Assembly (NCBI GenBank): GCA_017305935.1
Contig: JAFKJU010000018.1
Coordinates: 100,088-164,087, forward strand
DNA from: Hyphomicrobiales bacterium
GTDB lineage: Bacteria > Pseudomonadota > Alphaproteobacteria > Rhizobiales > Rhizobiaceae
Reading direction: 5' to 3'
DNA: 64,000 nt
Below are positions 45,645 to 54,220 of the stretch, piece by piece. The position numbers and the translations under genes are program-made. The first letter of the stretch is position 1, and each line of letters begins with the position of its first letter. Under the pieces are notes generated by a model. That model did not search any database. It worked only from the letters and a program-made list of their open reading frames with translations, and was not told where the DNA came from.

Positions 45645-46196
45645 CTATTTAGGCGCTGCACTGACGGAAATATATTGCCGTCCGAAATAGACCAGGCAGG
45701 CCTCGGCATCGTTGCCCCTGATATCCACCACCCGCGCCAGGAAGATCGAATGCGTGCCGGCTTCGATGACCTGGTCCAGCTCGCAATCGAAGGAAACGAT
45801 CGCCTCGTCGAGAACCGGCGCGCCGGTCTTCAGACTGGAATAGCGAATGTGAGAAAAGCGTTCGTCGGAGGGGATGCCGGTCGAACCCGCAAACAGGTCC
45901 GCCACCTTTCGGTTGATGCCGGCGAGAACATTGACACAGAGCACCCGATTGGTCTTGATCACGCTGTTCGACCGGCTGGACTGGTTGACGCAGACGAGCA
46001 GCGTCGCCGGGCTGTCGCTGACGCTGCACACCGCCGAAACGGTCGCGCCGCACAGCCCCGCCTCCCCATCCGAGGTGACAACGCTTACCGCCGCTCCCAG
46101 CTTCGACATCGCTTCCCGGTACATGAACTTGTCGACCATGGCGGCACCATTGTTCATCGCAGTCTGGAATTCGGCGGCGGATTGCATTTCACCCAT
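45645..46196 (-). CDS. Flavin reductase of a two-component monooxygenase
   Basis: A 183-residue flavin-reductase-domain protein (HpaC-like), with MSKLGAAVSVVTSDGEAGLCGATVSA and DSPATLLVCVNQSS typical of the FMN-binding split barrel. It reduces FMN or FAD with NAD(P)H for release to partner oxygenases. The second acyl-CoA-dehydrogenase-like monooxygenase gene ends 15 bases upstream, and the first lies 1.4 kb away on the other strand; this is the only reductase seen, so it may serve both. The ATG at 46196 follows AAGGA. Confidence 0.88.
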   Translation of the reverse strand: MGEMQSAAEFQTAMNNGAAMVDKFMYREAMSKLGAAVSVVTSDGEAGLCGATVSAVCSVSDSPATLLVCVNQSSRSNSVIKTNRVLCVNVLAGINRKVADLFAGSTGIPSDERFSHIRYSSLKTGAPVLDEAIVSFDCELDQVIEAGTHSIFLARVVDIRGNDAEACLVYFGRQYISVSAAPK

Positions 46197-46211
46197 GGGA
46201 TCGGTTCCTTG

Positions 46212-47414
46212 TCACGCGAGATGCGGCAGGTTGTTTTCGCCGAGAATGCTGCCGCCGGCCGCTTCCAGCGCCCGGCGCTGGTGGCCGAGATGCACCATCA
46301 GCGTATCGAGATCCCGGCGCCGGCGCTCGAACGGGCTGCGCTGATAGATGATCGAGGCGCCCAAAAGTTCCAGCGCCATGCCACAGGCCTTGCGCACCTG
46401 ATGGCCGGCATTGACGGAGCAGAGCGTCGTCATCGCCTCCTCGTCGGCCGTCAGTTCCTGGCCGGCAAACAGCTTGTCGCTGACCAAAGCCGCCGTCGAT
46501 AGCGAGAAGGCGCGGGCGGCATTGTAGTTCATCTCGGCCTCGGCATACTGGATGCGGGCGAAGCGGTCATTGGGCGAACGCTTCTTCAGCTCGGTGCGCA
46601 CATCGTCGAGGATGCGCCGGCCAAGACCGAGCACCACCCCCTGCAGCGAAATCGCGATGAAATCCGCATGGCGCGCCAGCGGCGGCAGATGACTGGCCGC
46701 GCCGGAAAAATACTTGAAGACATATTTGTCGGGGATGACCACATCCTCGATTTCATAATCGGTGCTGCCGGAGCCACGAAGGCCGAGCGTATGCCAGGTA
46801 TCCAGCAGCTTCACCTTGTCCTTGGGCAGGTAGGCGACGCGGAATTCCGGTTGGCCGTCGGCATCGCGCAACACCTCGCCGTTCTCATGCAGATGGATGC
46901 CGCAGACGATGCAATCGGCGCTGTGGATACCGCTGCCGAAGGGCCAGCGCCCCTTGGGAATATGCCAGCCGCCCTCGACCCGGTCGGCGCGCTGCGGCGG
47001 GTAATAGCCGCCGGCCGTGGCGAAATCCATCGAGCCGTACAGCTCGCGGGCGATCTCCTCCGGGAACTGCGCGCCGTAAAAGCCGGTATCGGAGAGGATC
47101 TGCACGTTCCAGGCGACGGAGGCATCGTGATAGGACAGCGTTTCCACGGCCCGGATCTGGTCGTCGAAGCGCATTTCCGGCCCGCCCCAGGCCGCCGGCC
47201 AGGCGATGCGGAAGGCACCGGCCTGTTTCAGCGCCGCGACCATGCGCGGCGTCAGGTGGCGGATGCGGTCGATCTCGGCGGCCTCCTCCTCGATCAGCGG
47301 CCCGAGCGCCCTCAGATTTTCGAGGATTTCGGCCGGGGATTTGTAGTCGTCCCCAAGCGTTTCGACGACCCAGGCATTGCTCTGTGTTGCACTCACGTTC
47401 CGTTCCTTTGTCAT
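46212..47414 (-). CDS. Acyl-CoA-dehydrogenase-like flavin-dependent monooxygenase, second copy
   Basis: A 400-residue group D monooxygenase-like protein starting MTKERNVSATQSNAW. It has the acyl-CoA-dehydrogenase N-terminal helices, the middle domain with GRWPFGSGIHSADCIV and GLRGSGSTDYEIEDVVIP, and a C-terminal helical domain with the HQVRKACGMALELLGAS segment. It is distant in sequence from the copy at 43054-44280, so the pair probably hydroxylates at different positions or different intermediates. The open frame extends to 47630, but homology starts at 47414. It is co-oriented with the flavin reductase and the DapB-like gene. Confidence 0.8.
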   Translation of the reverse strand: MTKERNVSATQSNAWVVETLGDDYKSPAEILENLRALGPLIEEEAAEIDRIRHLTPRMVAALKQAGAFRIAWPAAWGGPEMRFDDQIRAVETLSYHDASVAWNVQILSDTGFYGAQFPEEIARELYGSMDFATAGGYYPPQRADRVEGGWHIPKGRWPFGSGIHSADCIVCGIHLHENGEVLRDADGQPEFRVAYLPKDKVKLLDTWHTLGLRGSGSTDYEIEDVVIPDKYVFKYFSGAASHLPPLARHADFIAISLQGVVLGLGRRILDDVRTELKKRSPNDRFARIQYAEAEMNYNAARAFSLSTAALVSDKLFAGQELTADEEAMTTLCSVNAGHQVRKACGMALELLGASIIYQRSPFERRRRDLDTLMVHLGHQRRALEAAGGSILGENNLPHLA

Positions 47415-47446
47415 GGCCGAATGGGCCTGATGGTCATGGGTCGCTG

Positions 47447-48457
47447 TCAGCCGTTGCGCCGCGAAAGCGTCGGAAAAAAGCGGGCCTGCGGCAATTGATC
47501 GACGCTGAGGAAACCGGGCTGGGCATCCAGCGTGTCGCGCACGCGGTTGACCAGCGAGGCCGGCGTGATGACGTCGCCGAGGAAATTGTCGGTGCGCATG
47601 TTCATGCTGGGCACGCCTTCGACGATCCATTCGTTGAAGACGCTCGCCCCTTCCGGCAAATGCTGCATGATGAACTGTCCCTCGGCGATGATACCGCCGT
47701 CGAGCTCGAATACCACGCGCTCCATGAAGCCGCAGGTGGTACCGGCCTTGATCAGGCGTTCGCTCTTTGCCTTGGGCATGTCGTGCTCGGCGATGATCGG
47801 CTCATGCACGACCTTCGTCGACCTGATGCCGAGGCCGAGCGCCCGGACCAGCGGACGCAGCGCCACTTCGAAAATGCCGCGATGATCCGAGGGGGCATCG
47901 TAGCCCTTGGCATGGAATTCCTCGCGGGTAATGCCGATCTGGTCGTTATGACCGCCGACCGTGCCAAAGGCGCCGAGATCGCAGATATTGCGGCCGATGA
48001 GCCGGTCGATCCGCTGCACCGAGGCGAGAAAGGACAGCGGCTGGGCATACCAGAAGGTATCCTGCACGCCGACGCTGACCAGCGTCTTGCCATGCGAACG
48101 GAAGATCGCGTCGAGCTCGCGCGCCACAGGCGTTTCCTTGTCGACATAGAAGGGCTCGAAGGCATCCTCGGCGATGGTCACCACGTCGAGACCCGCCTTG
48201 GCGGCCTTGACCGCCGGCTCGTAGAGATCGGAGAGATGCGTGCAATGGGTCATCAGCACGATATCCGCCTCGAATTTATCGAAGGGAACATGCGGCTGGC
48301 AGACCTCGACACCCGCAAGCTCCGGCGCCGAAAAATCCTTGCCCTCGATGGTCCGCACATAGGCGGCGACAACCTCGACATTCTTTTCCCTGAGATAGCG
48401 GACAGTCACCCGACCCACAGAACCCAGTCCATAGACGATTGCGCGTATCGGTCTCAA
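47447..48457 (-). CDS. DapB-like NAD(P)-dependent amino acid/dihydrodipicolinate-reductase-fold protein
   Basis: A 336-residue protein with an N-terminal Rossmann segment (IVYGLGSVGRVTVRYL) and the dihydrodipicolinate-reductase-like fold, closest in outline to 2,4-diaminopentanoate dehydrogenase. It contains MTHCTHLSDLYEPAV, VSVGVQDTFWYAQP and a DLGAFGTVGGHNDQIG stretch. It is the first gene of the minus-strand monooxygenase-reductase operon, 32 bases ahead of the monooxygenase. A reduction or oxidative-deamination step in the pathway is plausible; the substrate is not known. Confidence 0.75.
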   Translation of the reverse strand: MRPIRAIVYGLGSVGRVTVRYLREKNVEVVAAYVRTIEGKDFSAPELAGVEVCQPHVPFDKFEADIVLMTHCTHLSDLYEPAVKAAKAGLDVVTIAEDAFEPFYVDKETPVARELDAIFRSHGKTLVSVGVQDTFWYAQPLSFLASVQRIDRLIGRNICDLGAFGTVGGHNDQIGITREEFHAKGYDAPSDHRGIFEVALRPLVRALGLGIRSTKVVHEPIIAEHDMPKAKSERLIKAGTTCGFMERVVFELDGGIIAEGQFIMQHLPEGASVFNEWIVEGVPSMNMRTDNFLGDVITPASLVNRVRDTLDAQPGFLSVDQLPQARFFPTLSRRNG

Positions 48458-48965
48458 TCTACATTCCCTTCCTTACAAGCAGGCGGGCTCCGCACCCTTG
48501 TCACGACGCTAAAGTTGCCCGCAGCGGGGCTTGCGGTACATACCCCTGCAAGGTGAGCGAACCGGCACATGTCGATGACATGGAAATGGTTGAATAAGCG
48601 GGCGGTGTGACCTCGCAGGAGAATGACTCGTCCCCAATGCAACAATTAGCCTTGTAACCTTGGACTCGCGACGGTGCCGATAAAGATAACCGGGAAGAAA
48701 AATAGCGCGTAAGTTCAACGGCCGAAGCCCGAATGCTTGGAGCTGCTGAAAGCGACTTCCACGGGTGCGAGGTTATAGACGTTGATGCAGAGCGTTCAGG
48801 CGTCGAGTTGGTCGAAGCGCTGAGCGCGCGTGAGATCTGCCGTGAAGACGCCGCCTTGCGGGTAGGCAGGCTCCGCTCTTAAAAAACGTGGAGAGCGGTG
48901 GAACTAGCGATCGATAGACAAGCAAGCGATCGACATCATTCGACCGGACTGCCCTCTTAGTAGCG
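48458..48965. other. Intergenic stretch between the catabolic island and the mobile-element wreck
   Basis: About 500 bases without an intact gene. CATGTC-GAT-GACATG at 48568-48582 is a perfect palindrome 111 bases upstream of the DapB-like start and could be an operator. Nothing else recognisable; codon-like bias weakens here, consistent with decayed sequence. Confidence 0.5.
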
Positions 48966-48969
48966 TTAG

Positions 48970-49105
48970 AGTTGGTTGTCGGTTCCGACACCGTCCAAAT
49001 TCCCTTGATAACGGGCCCGATCTTCACAAAGTCGCCGCTCTGAACGTTGATCTCGGTGCCGTCGGTGAACAGGATCTCGGCACGCCTTTTCACCACACAC
49101 AAAGA
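48970..49105 (-). pseudogene. Cupin-domain gene fragment
   Basis: A minus-strand segment reading ILFTDGTEINVQSGDFVKIG followed by IKGIWTVSEP resembles the C-terminal barrel of small cupins (typically DGE.V.F..GDFV..P.G..CTW.V.EP). No start, no N-terminal half and no continuation are present, and it joins directly to the cysE remnant upstream. It looks like a recombination scar. The family call is by motif only. Confidence 0.45.
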
Positions 49106-49149
49106 CGCAGCTCTGTCTCATGGACCAGTTGGAAGGCGGATTCGGGCTA

Positions 49150-49540
49150 GTCGTTCGACTCCGCGACGCACGTCGCATAACGGCCGCGGGATGGATGTCG
49201 ATCGCGAAGTCTCCGAAATTTGGCTCTGGGTGTGGCGGGCAGGATGCCGGCGGCCCGTCATCCAGAGCCAATGGCCGACGCGATAGGCCTGTAACGCGGA
49301 AAAGCCCATGAAGTAGAGAAACGGGGTCAATACTTCGCTCGTGCTGGGATCGCGGTCCTTCACCGCCTGAAGATCGGCTACCGCCGCGCCGAGCAGGCCC
49401 GGCCAATCGGCACAGGCGCCGTAGATCCAGCGCCAGAAGCTCGTCACGGCCGATATCTTCGTCGGCGAGCATGGTCGCGAGGCGATGGGACAACGCATGT
49501 CCGAGTCCGGCATGCATCACACTGCCGAGTTCATGGCGCT
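49150..49540 (-). pseudogene. cysE: Serine O-acetyltransferase (cysE) remnant
   Basis: Three reading frames together reproduce CysE: MHAGLGHALSHRLATMLADED, then AAVADLQAVKDRDPSTSEVL with FLYFMGFSALQAYRVGHWLW, then FAIDIHPAAVM. At least two frameshifts are needed, and the C-terminal hexapeptide-repeat half (catalytic histidine region onward) is missing. The gene is therefore dead. Its location just beyond the lytic transglycosylase suggests that it was cargo or flanking DNA of the integrative element. Confidence 0.75.
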
Positions 49541-49553
49541 CTCCAGCGCCGGG

Positions 49554-50234
49554 TCACAGCGCGGCGACATAGGCGCGGGTCTCGGCGGGCAACGCACGGC
49601 CGGTCGCGCGATGATCGTCATAGCGGCCGGGACCGGCATTGTAGGCGGCGAGCATCGCCGCGACATTGCCATAGCGATCCCACATCTCGCGCAGATAAGC
49701 GATGCCTGCGAGGATGTTGTCGCGCGGATCGTAGAGATCGCGGCCGAGATGATAGCGGACGCGCAGGCCCGCCCAGGTATCGGGCATGACCTGCATGAGC
49801 CCGACCGCGCCGGCTGATGAGATCGCACGCACGTCGCCCGCGCTCTCGGCGCGCAGCACGGCGCGAATCCAGTGCTCGGGAATGCCGAAGCGCTGCGACG
49901 CCTCGGCGATATGACCGCCATGCGGATCGGCGGCAACCGTGCGCGCAACGGGCGCGGACTGCGCCAAGGTCGTCGCCGGTCCTGCGCCGAGCGCGAGCGC
50001 GCCAGCGATCAGGATAATGGCATAGCGCCATGCCCGCCTTTCTCCGCCGAACCGCCAGCCTGCCAGCGTGCTCGCTGCGGTCAAGGGTGCGCGCGAAGCG
50101 CCGGCCGGAGGCCGCCCCTGACCTTCGCTGCGCGCGCCGGCCGACGTGTGGTCGAGCGGGACGAAAGAATGAGACGGCTTTTCCGCGAACAAAGGAATAG
50201 AGGCTTTGAGCGCGATGATGACACGGGACCGCAT
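49554..50234 (-). CDS. Lytic transglycosylase of a conjugative element
   Basis: A 226-residue SLT-domain protein. An N-terminal hydrophobic segment (IILIAGALALGAG, about residues 72-84) ends in a signal-like AQS. The catalytic region AVLRAESAGDVRAISSAGA carries the active glutamate, followed by GLMQVMPDTW and a C-terminal AMLAAYNAGPGRYDD. It locally opens peptidoglycan for the type IV secretion channel. It starts 4 bases after the DUF736 gene, in an arrangement seen in proteobacterial ICEs. The C-terminus stops abruptly at ETRAYVAAL and runs into the cysE remnant, so a short tail may be lost. Confidence 0.82.
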   Translation of the reverse strand: MRSRVIIALKASIPLFAEKPSHSFVPLDHTSAGARSEGQGRPPAGASRAPLTAASTLAGWRFGGERRAWRYAIILIAGALALGAGPATTLAQSAPVARTVAADPHGGHIAEASQRFGIPEHWIRAVLRAESAGDVRAISSAGAVGLMQVMPDTWAGLRVRYHLGRDLYDPRDNILAGIAYLREMWDRYGNVAAMLAAYNAGPGRYDDHRATGRALPAETRAYVAAL

Positions 50235-50238
50235 GGCC

Positions 50239-50574
50239 TTAGTCCCGCTCTTCGCGCGGTTTTGGGCGCGTCCAGTGCAGCGACCATGACGATCCGGCCT
50301 CGTCGTCGCGGAACAGGTTCGCGCGGATCGGCTGCGGCAAGGCCGGATCGTCCAGCGGGACGGAGAGATATTCGCCGGCCTTCTCGCCGGTGCGCTTCCA
50401 GGCCGTGCCGATCTCCGGGCCGTCGTCAGCGCCGTGATGGACGCGGTAATCCGGCACGTTCTCCGAGTCCGAAGGATCGGCGGGGACGATGATGAGTTCG
50501 CGATAGAGCGTGAGGGTGTGAACGCGCCCGGTGAAGCCGGATTCTTCGCGCGTGAATAGGCCGATCTTCGGCAT
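50239..50574 (-). CDS. DUF736 family protein
   Basis: A 111-residue protein starting MPKIGLFTREESGFTGRVHT and ending with the SWSLHWTRPKPR stretch, typical of DUF736, which is encoded in many ICEs and plasmids between traF and a lytic transglycosylase. Its function is not known. ATG 50574 is used because the family starts there and AAGGAG lies upstream; the frame continues to 50649. The traF-like frame overlaps its first half in another phase. Confidence 0.85.
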   Translation of the reverse strand: MPKIGLFTREESGFTGRVHTLTLYRELIIVPADPSDSENVPDYRVHHGADDGPEIGTAWKRTGEKAGEYLSVPLDDPALPQPIRANLFRDDEAGSSWSLHWTRPKPREERD

Positions 50575-51148
50575 GGGTAGTCTCCTTCGCTGGTGGTTGT
50601 GGGTGGGGGAGTTCAACGCGTCGGCGCGCGCCAAAGTCACCATCCTCATCGGTCCAGAGCGGCAGCGCGCGGCCGATGACGGAGCTTGCGGGAATGGGTC
50701 CGAAGTAGCGGCCGTCGAGGCTGTCAGGGACGTCCCAATTCATGAGGAAGAGCTGGCCGTCGGTGATGACGCGGCAGCCCTGCCAGACCGGCAGAGCGCG
50801 GCCGATCCGGCCACTGTCGAGCGCATAGCCCATCTCCACGCCATCGATCGTGATGGCGTGGCCGGTGCGGCAAACCCGTTGGCCGGGAAGACCGACGACG
50901 CGCTTCAACAGCGGCACGCCGCGCCCGACATAGCCGCGCTCGATCATGAAACCGGCAAGCGGTTCCGATGGCCTGACGGCGACCAGCTCCGGCACTTCGA
51001 TCCGGTCGACCGGCTCGATGGTGTAGAAACCGACCGGCGCGCTCGCCGTGGCGTTCCAGAGGAGTTTTGTCGGCATATCGGCGGCGCTGGTGGCGGCGAT
51101 GCCGAAGACGGCGAGCAGCATCACCGCGAGGATACGGCGGCGGCTCAT
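50426..51148 (-). CDS. traF: Conjugative transfer signal peptidase TraF, S26 family
   Basis: The first about 180 residues match TraF: an N-terminal membrane helix (RRRILAVMLLAVFGIA), the catalytic serine in the SAPVGFY motif, the catalytic lysine in PLLKRVVGLPGQ, and GRYFGPIPASSVIGRALPLW near the normal end. TraF processes pilin subunits in conjugation systems. The start overlaps the DUF2840 stop as ATGA. The frame then continues for about 50 unnatural residues over the start of the DUF736 gene, suggesting a small frameshift removed the original stop. The catalytic part looks intact. Confidence 0.8.
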   Translation of the reverse strand: MSRRRILAVMLLAVFGIAATSAADMPTKLLWNATASAPVGFYTIEPVDRIEVPELVAVRPSEPLAGFMIERGYVGRGVPLLKRVVGLPGQRVCRTGHAITIDGVEMGYALDSGRIGRALPVWQGCRVITDGQLFLMNWDVPDSLDGRYFGPIPASSVIGRALPLWTDEDGDFGARRRVELPHPQPPAKETTHAEDRPIHARRIRLHRARSHPHALSRTHHRPRRSFGLGERAGLPRPSRR

Positions 51149-51405
51149 GGGCCGATCCTCCGGCGACCGATCCATGCGGCATGGCGCTCAGGCGTGTAGA
51201 CGCTCGGCTCCAGACCGGCGGAAAGCCGGTTATGGACGTGCCGCCAGTGATCGGGCGAAGCGTCGGCCGGATCGAGGCCGAGCGCTTCCACCGCATCGAT
51301 CGCGGCAAGCGCGCGCTGGACCTTGGACCAGCCGTCGATCCGCAAGAGGATGTCGCCACCAGGGCGGACGAAGGGCAGCGTCTGGAACGGCTCCCCGCGT
51401 GGCAT
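51145..51405 (-). pseudogene. DUF2840 protein, N-terminal half deleted
   Basis: The translation from about 51405 reads GEPFQTLPFVRPGGDILLRI, EALGLDPADASPDHWRHVHN and ends near IGRRRIGP. This is the C-terminal half of DUF2840, which precedes traF in ICEs. The N-terminal half (about 80-90 residues) is absent, and the sequence switches at about 51403-51407 into a trbG tail on the opposite strand. This is a deletion junction between two formerly distant modules. Confidence 0.75.
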
Positions 51406-51406
51406 C

Positions 51407-51633
51407 GTGCAGGGCGAGATGCCGCCGATCTTCGTTCTCGGCTCGAATGGCGAACCGCAGATCGTCAATTCCCGCATCCACCAGAACGTCCTGATCGTGG
51501 ACCGCCTGTTCGGCGCGGCCGAGCAGCGCTTGGCAGCGGCAACCGCCAGCAGGTCGTCAGGATCGTCCGCACCAACCCCGCACAGGCCGTCGCCCAGCCG
51601 GTCAGCGCGACCACCGGAGGATCGTCCTCATGA
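51407..51633 (+). pseudogene. trbG: trbG (VirB9-like) C-terminal fragment with a frameshift
   Basis: Plus-strand translation gives VQGEMPPIFVLGSNGEPQIV and NVLIVDRLFGAAEQRL, then after a one-base loss near 51530 continues in the next frame as GSGNRQQVVRIVRTN. This is the conserved C-terminus of TrbG, the outer-membrane-complex lipoprotein partner of TrbI. All upstream trb genes and most of trbG are missing. The stop overlaps the trbI start as ATGA, the normal coupling in this operon. Confidence 0.75.
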
Positions 51634-52762
51634 GCGATACCGAAACCACGGGCCCCATGCGCCTGCGCGCTGAATCGCCCCGCGTCACGCGCCTGTCCCG
51701 CAAGATGCTGGCAGGCGTCGGCGCTGTCGCGCTTCTCGGCATCGGTGGCGCGCTCATCTACGCGCTCCAGACCCGCGACGGGGAAACGGGCGGCAACGAA
51801 CTCTATTCGACCGAGAACCGCCCCACGGCGGACGGCTTGTCCGGCCTGCCGCGCGATTATACGGGGCCGGTGCTCGGCCCCGCGCTGCCCGGAGATTTGG
51901 GCCGACCCATTCCTGACGCGCAGAACCGGGGACAACCAGTCGTGCCGCCCGTCATGGCGACGCCCGCCGTCGATCCCGAAGACGAACGCCGCAGGGCCGA
52001 GGAAGAAGCCGCGCGCTTGAGCAACGTCTTTTTCCAGTCCGGCCCGCGCATGGAATCGCAGGCAGGGACGGCCATGCCCGGCCTTGCCGGTCTTGGCCTC
52101 GGTGGACAGCCGGACGGGACCGCCGGGCAGAACCGTCATGCCGCTTTTCTCAACGGGCCGGTGGACCGGCAGACCGTCGCCCCGGATCGCGTCACGCCCC
52201 CGGCCTCGCCCTGGATATTGCAGGCGGGGGCCGTCATTCCGGCTGCCCTCATCACCGGCATCCGTTCCGACCTTCCGGGCCAGATCACCGCGCAGTTGAC
52301 AGAGAACGTCTATGACAGCCCGACCGGCTCGCTGCTCCTGATCCCACAGGGCACCCGCATCATTGGAACGATGATGGTGTGACCTTCGGCCAGCGCACGG
52401 TGTTGCTGGTGTGGAATCGCCTGATCCTGCCGGGCGGCCGTTCCATCGTTCTGGAGCGCCTGCCAGGCGCGGATGCCAGCGGCTACGCGGGGCTTGAGGA
52501 TGGCGTCGATTATCATTGGTGGGATCTGATGAAGGCCGCAGGGCTGTCCACGCTGCTCGCGGTCGGCACGGAGCTGGCGACGAGCGACGAGGACCGACTG
52601 ATCCGCGCCATCCGCGATGGCGCTCAGGATACCGTCAATCCGGCGGGCTAGCAGATCGTCCAGCGCCAGTTGCAGGTTGCGCCGACATTGACGATCCGCC
52701 CTGGCTTCCCGGTCAGGATCATCGTGACGCGCGATCTGGTATTCGAGCCGACAGGAGGTTGA
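51630..52762 (+). pseudogene. trbI: trbI (VirB10-like) with a frameshift and an amber codon
   Basis: The first 250 codons encode TrbI: an N-terminal membrane anchor (KMLAGVGAVALLGIGGALIY), a proline-rich spacer and the start of the VirB10 channel domain (VIPAALITGIRSDLPGQI). A short deletion near 52368 shifts the frame just after the GTRIIG motif; the remainder (VTFGQRTVLLVWNRLILPGG onward) lies in another frame. There a TAG at 52649-52651 replaces the usual CAG (Gln) before QIVQRQLQVAPT. Two independent lesions show that the secretion channel cannot form. Confidence 0.85.
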
Positions 52763-52763
52763 C

Positions 52764-52985
52764 ATGACCAAGCTGAAACTCGGTCCCATCGTCGAGGACA
52801 AGCCGATAAAAGTCACCGTGGAGCTGCCCGCGCCGCTTCACCGCGATCTGGCCGCCTATGCCGAGGTTCTGGCCCGCGAAACCGGCCAGCCCGCCGCCGA
52901 TCCCGTCAGGCTGATCGTGCCCATGCTGGAGCGGTTCATTGCGACGGATCGCGGCTTCGCCAAGGCGCAGCGCGTGTCTCAATGA
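52764..52985 (+). CDS. DUF2274 protein of trb operons
   Basis: A 73-residue protein (MTKLKLGPIVEDKPIKVTVE) of the DUF2274 family, almost always the last gene of trb-type conjugation operons after trbI. It resembles a small DNA-binding or regulatory protein, but no function is proven. An AGGAGG ribosome-binding site lies just upstream, and the gene is intact although its neighbours are broken. Confidence 0.85.
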   Translation: MTKLKLGPIVEDKPIKVTVELPAPLHRDLAAYAEVLARETGQPAADPVRLIVPMLERFIATDRGFAKAQRVSQ

Positions 52986-52999
52986 GTGAGTGGCCTGCG

Positions 53000-53479
53000 C
53001 TATCGGATTGCCAATGCAGCCGTGAATAAAATGGCGGCCAGTGTGGATGAAACCGTGCGGACATGGTTCCACATCGTCCAGTCGCGTAGATAGCGCGTCC
53101 ATTGCGCCGCCGCATCCGGCTGGGCGACTGCGGCGGCCAGCGCATTGTTCAGCGGCACGTTGAAGACCACCGTGCAGCCGAACATCCCGACCAGATAGAC
53201 GAGCGCCGCCGTGCCGATCAGCAAGGCATCCTGCCGCGATATCTCCAGCACCGAAAGCGCCAGCAGGCAGAGGGATGCAAAGCTGGTGCCGAAAAAGAGC
53301 GGCAGGAAAGCGCCACGCAGGATCGTTTGGTTGATCGAAACCATGGCCGCCATCCCGACTTGCGGCTCGATACTGCCGAGCGCCCGCATGATTGTGGTCG
53401 AAAAGACGAAATAGAGGCCCGCGATCAGGCCGCAGCCGATGGCCGAAACCCACAGCAGCGCAGAGGTGAGCGCCGCCAT
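53000..53479 (-). CDS. DUF1772 (anthrone-oxygenase-like) membrane protein
   Basis: A 159-residue protein with four predicted membrane helices (for example SALLWVSAIGCGLIAGLYFV and ALLIGTAALVYLVGMFGCTV), plus NVPLNNAL near the third; these are typical of DUF1772. Relatives are called anthrone oxygenase-like but most have no known role. ATG 53479 is adjacent to the NmrA-like stop (53481), so the two are a pair, commonly co-occurring as accessory genes. It is probably ICE cargo. Confidence 0.78.
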   Translation of the reverse strand: MAALTSALLWVSAIGCGLIAGLYFVFSTTIMRALGSIEPQVGMAAMVSINQTILRGAFLPLFFGTSFASLCLLALSVLEISRQDALLIGTAALVYLVGMFGCTVVFNVPLNNALAAAVAQPDAAAQWTRYLRDWTMWNHVRTVSSTLAAILFTAALAIR

Positions 53480-53480
53480 G

Positions 53481-54220
53481 TCAGACCCTCCATACCCCGC
53501 TTGCCGCCATTTCGCGGGCATAGTCGGCGAAATCGCGCGGCGGCCGGTTAAGCGCCTCCTGGACGCCATCGGCCACGGCGCTGTTGCGGCCGTCCAGAAC
53601 CACGGTGAACAGGTCCAACAGCAGGTCCACGACCTCTTGCGGCGCATGTCCTTCCATCGACGCCGCGAAGTCTCTGGCTGAAACCTCGCGAAAGCGGATG
53701 GTTCGGCCGGCGGCGCGGGAAATCTCATCGACCGCCTCGGCGAAGGTCAGCGCACGCGGCCCCGTCACCTCATAGAGCCGGCTTATATGGCGTGGATCGG
53801 TCAGGGTCGCCACCGCCACATCGGCAATGTCGCCGGCGTCGAGGAACGGCTCCGGCACCGGACCCGCCGGAAGCGCCAGTTCGCCGTCCAGAACACTTCC
53901 GAGCAGATAGCCTTCGGAGAAATTCTGATTGAACCAGCTTGCCCGCACGACGGACCACGGCAGGCCGCTTTCCCACAACGCCGCTTCGGCTCGTTGCGCA
54001 CCTGGCTCGCCGCGGCCGGACAGCAGCACCATCTGTTTCAGCCCCGCTTCGAGTGCCAGCTTGGCCAGATGCGCTATCGCTTCGTCGGACCCAGCGACCG
54101 CCAGATCGGGCTGATAGGTGACATAGGCACGCGTGACGCCGGCAAGCGCCGCCTTCCACGTCTCCGGCTGGTTCCAGTCGAAAGGTATTTCGGTGCTGCG
54201 CGATACGGCCCGAAACCGGC
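53481..54220 (-). pseudogene. NmrA-like NAD(P)-binding protein, 5' end missing
   Basis: From about 54220 the frame reads FRAVSRSTEIPFDW, then GVTRAYVTYQPDLAVAGSDE, VVRASWFNQNFSEGYLL and LYEVTGPRALTFAEAV, the body of an NmrA/YtfG-type NAD(P)-dependent reductase. The N-terminal GxxGxxG Rossmann loop that should precede it is absent; upstream DNA to 54365 is unrelated. The protein is thus probably non-functional. On the plus strand at about 54242-54340 a short coding-like segment (LARLIGR, stop, IAREQFERK) may be another element remnant. Confidence 0.7.
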
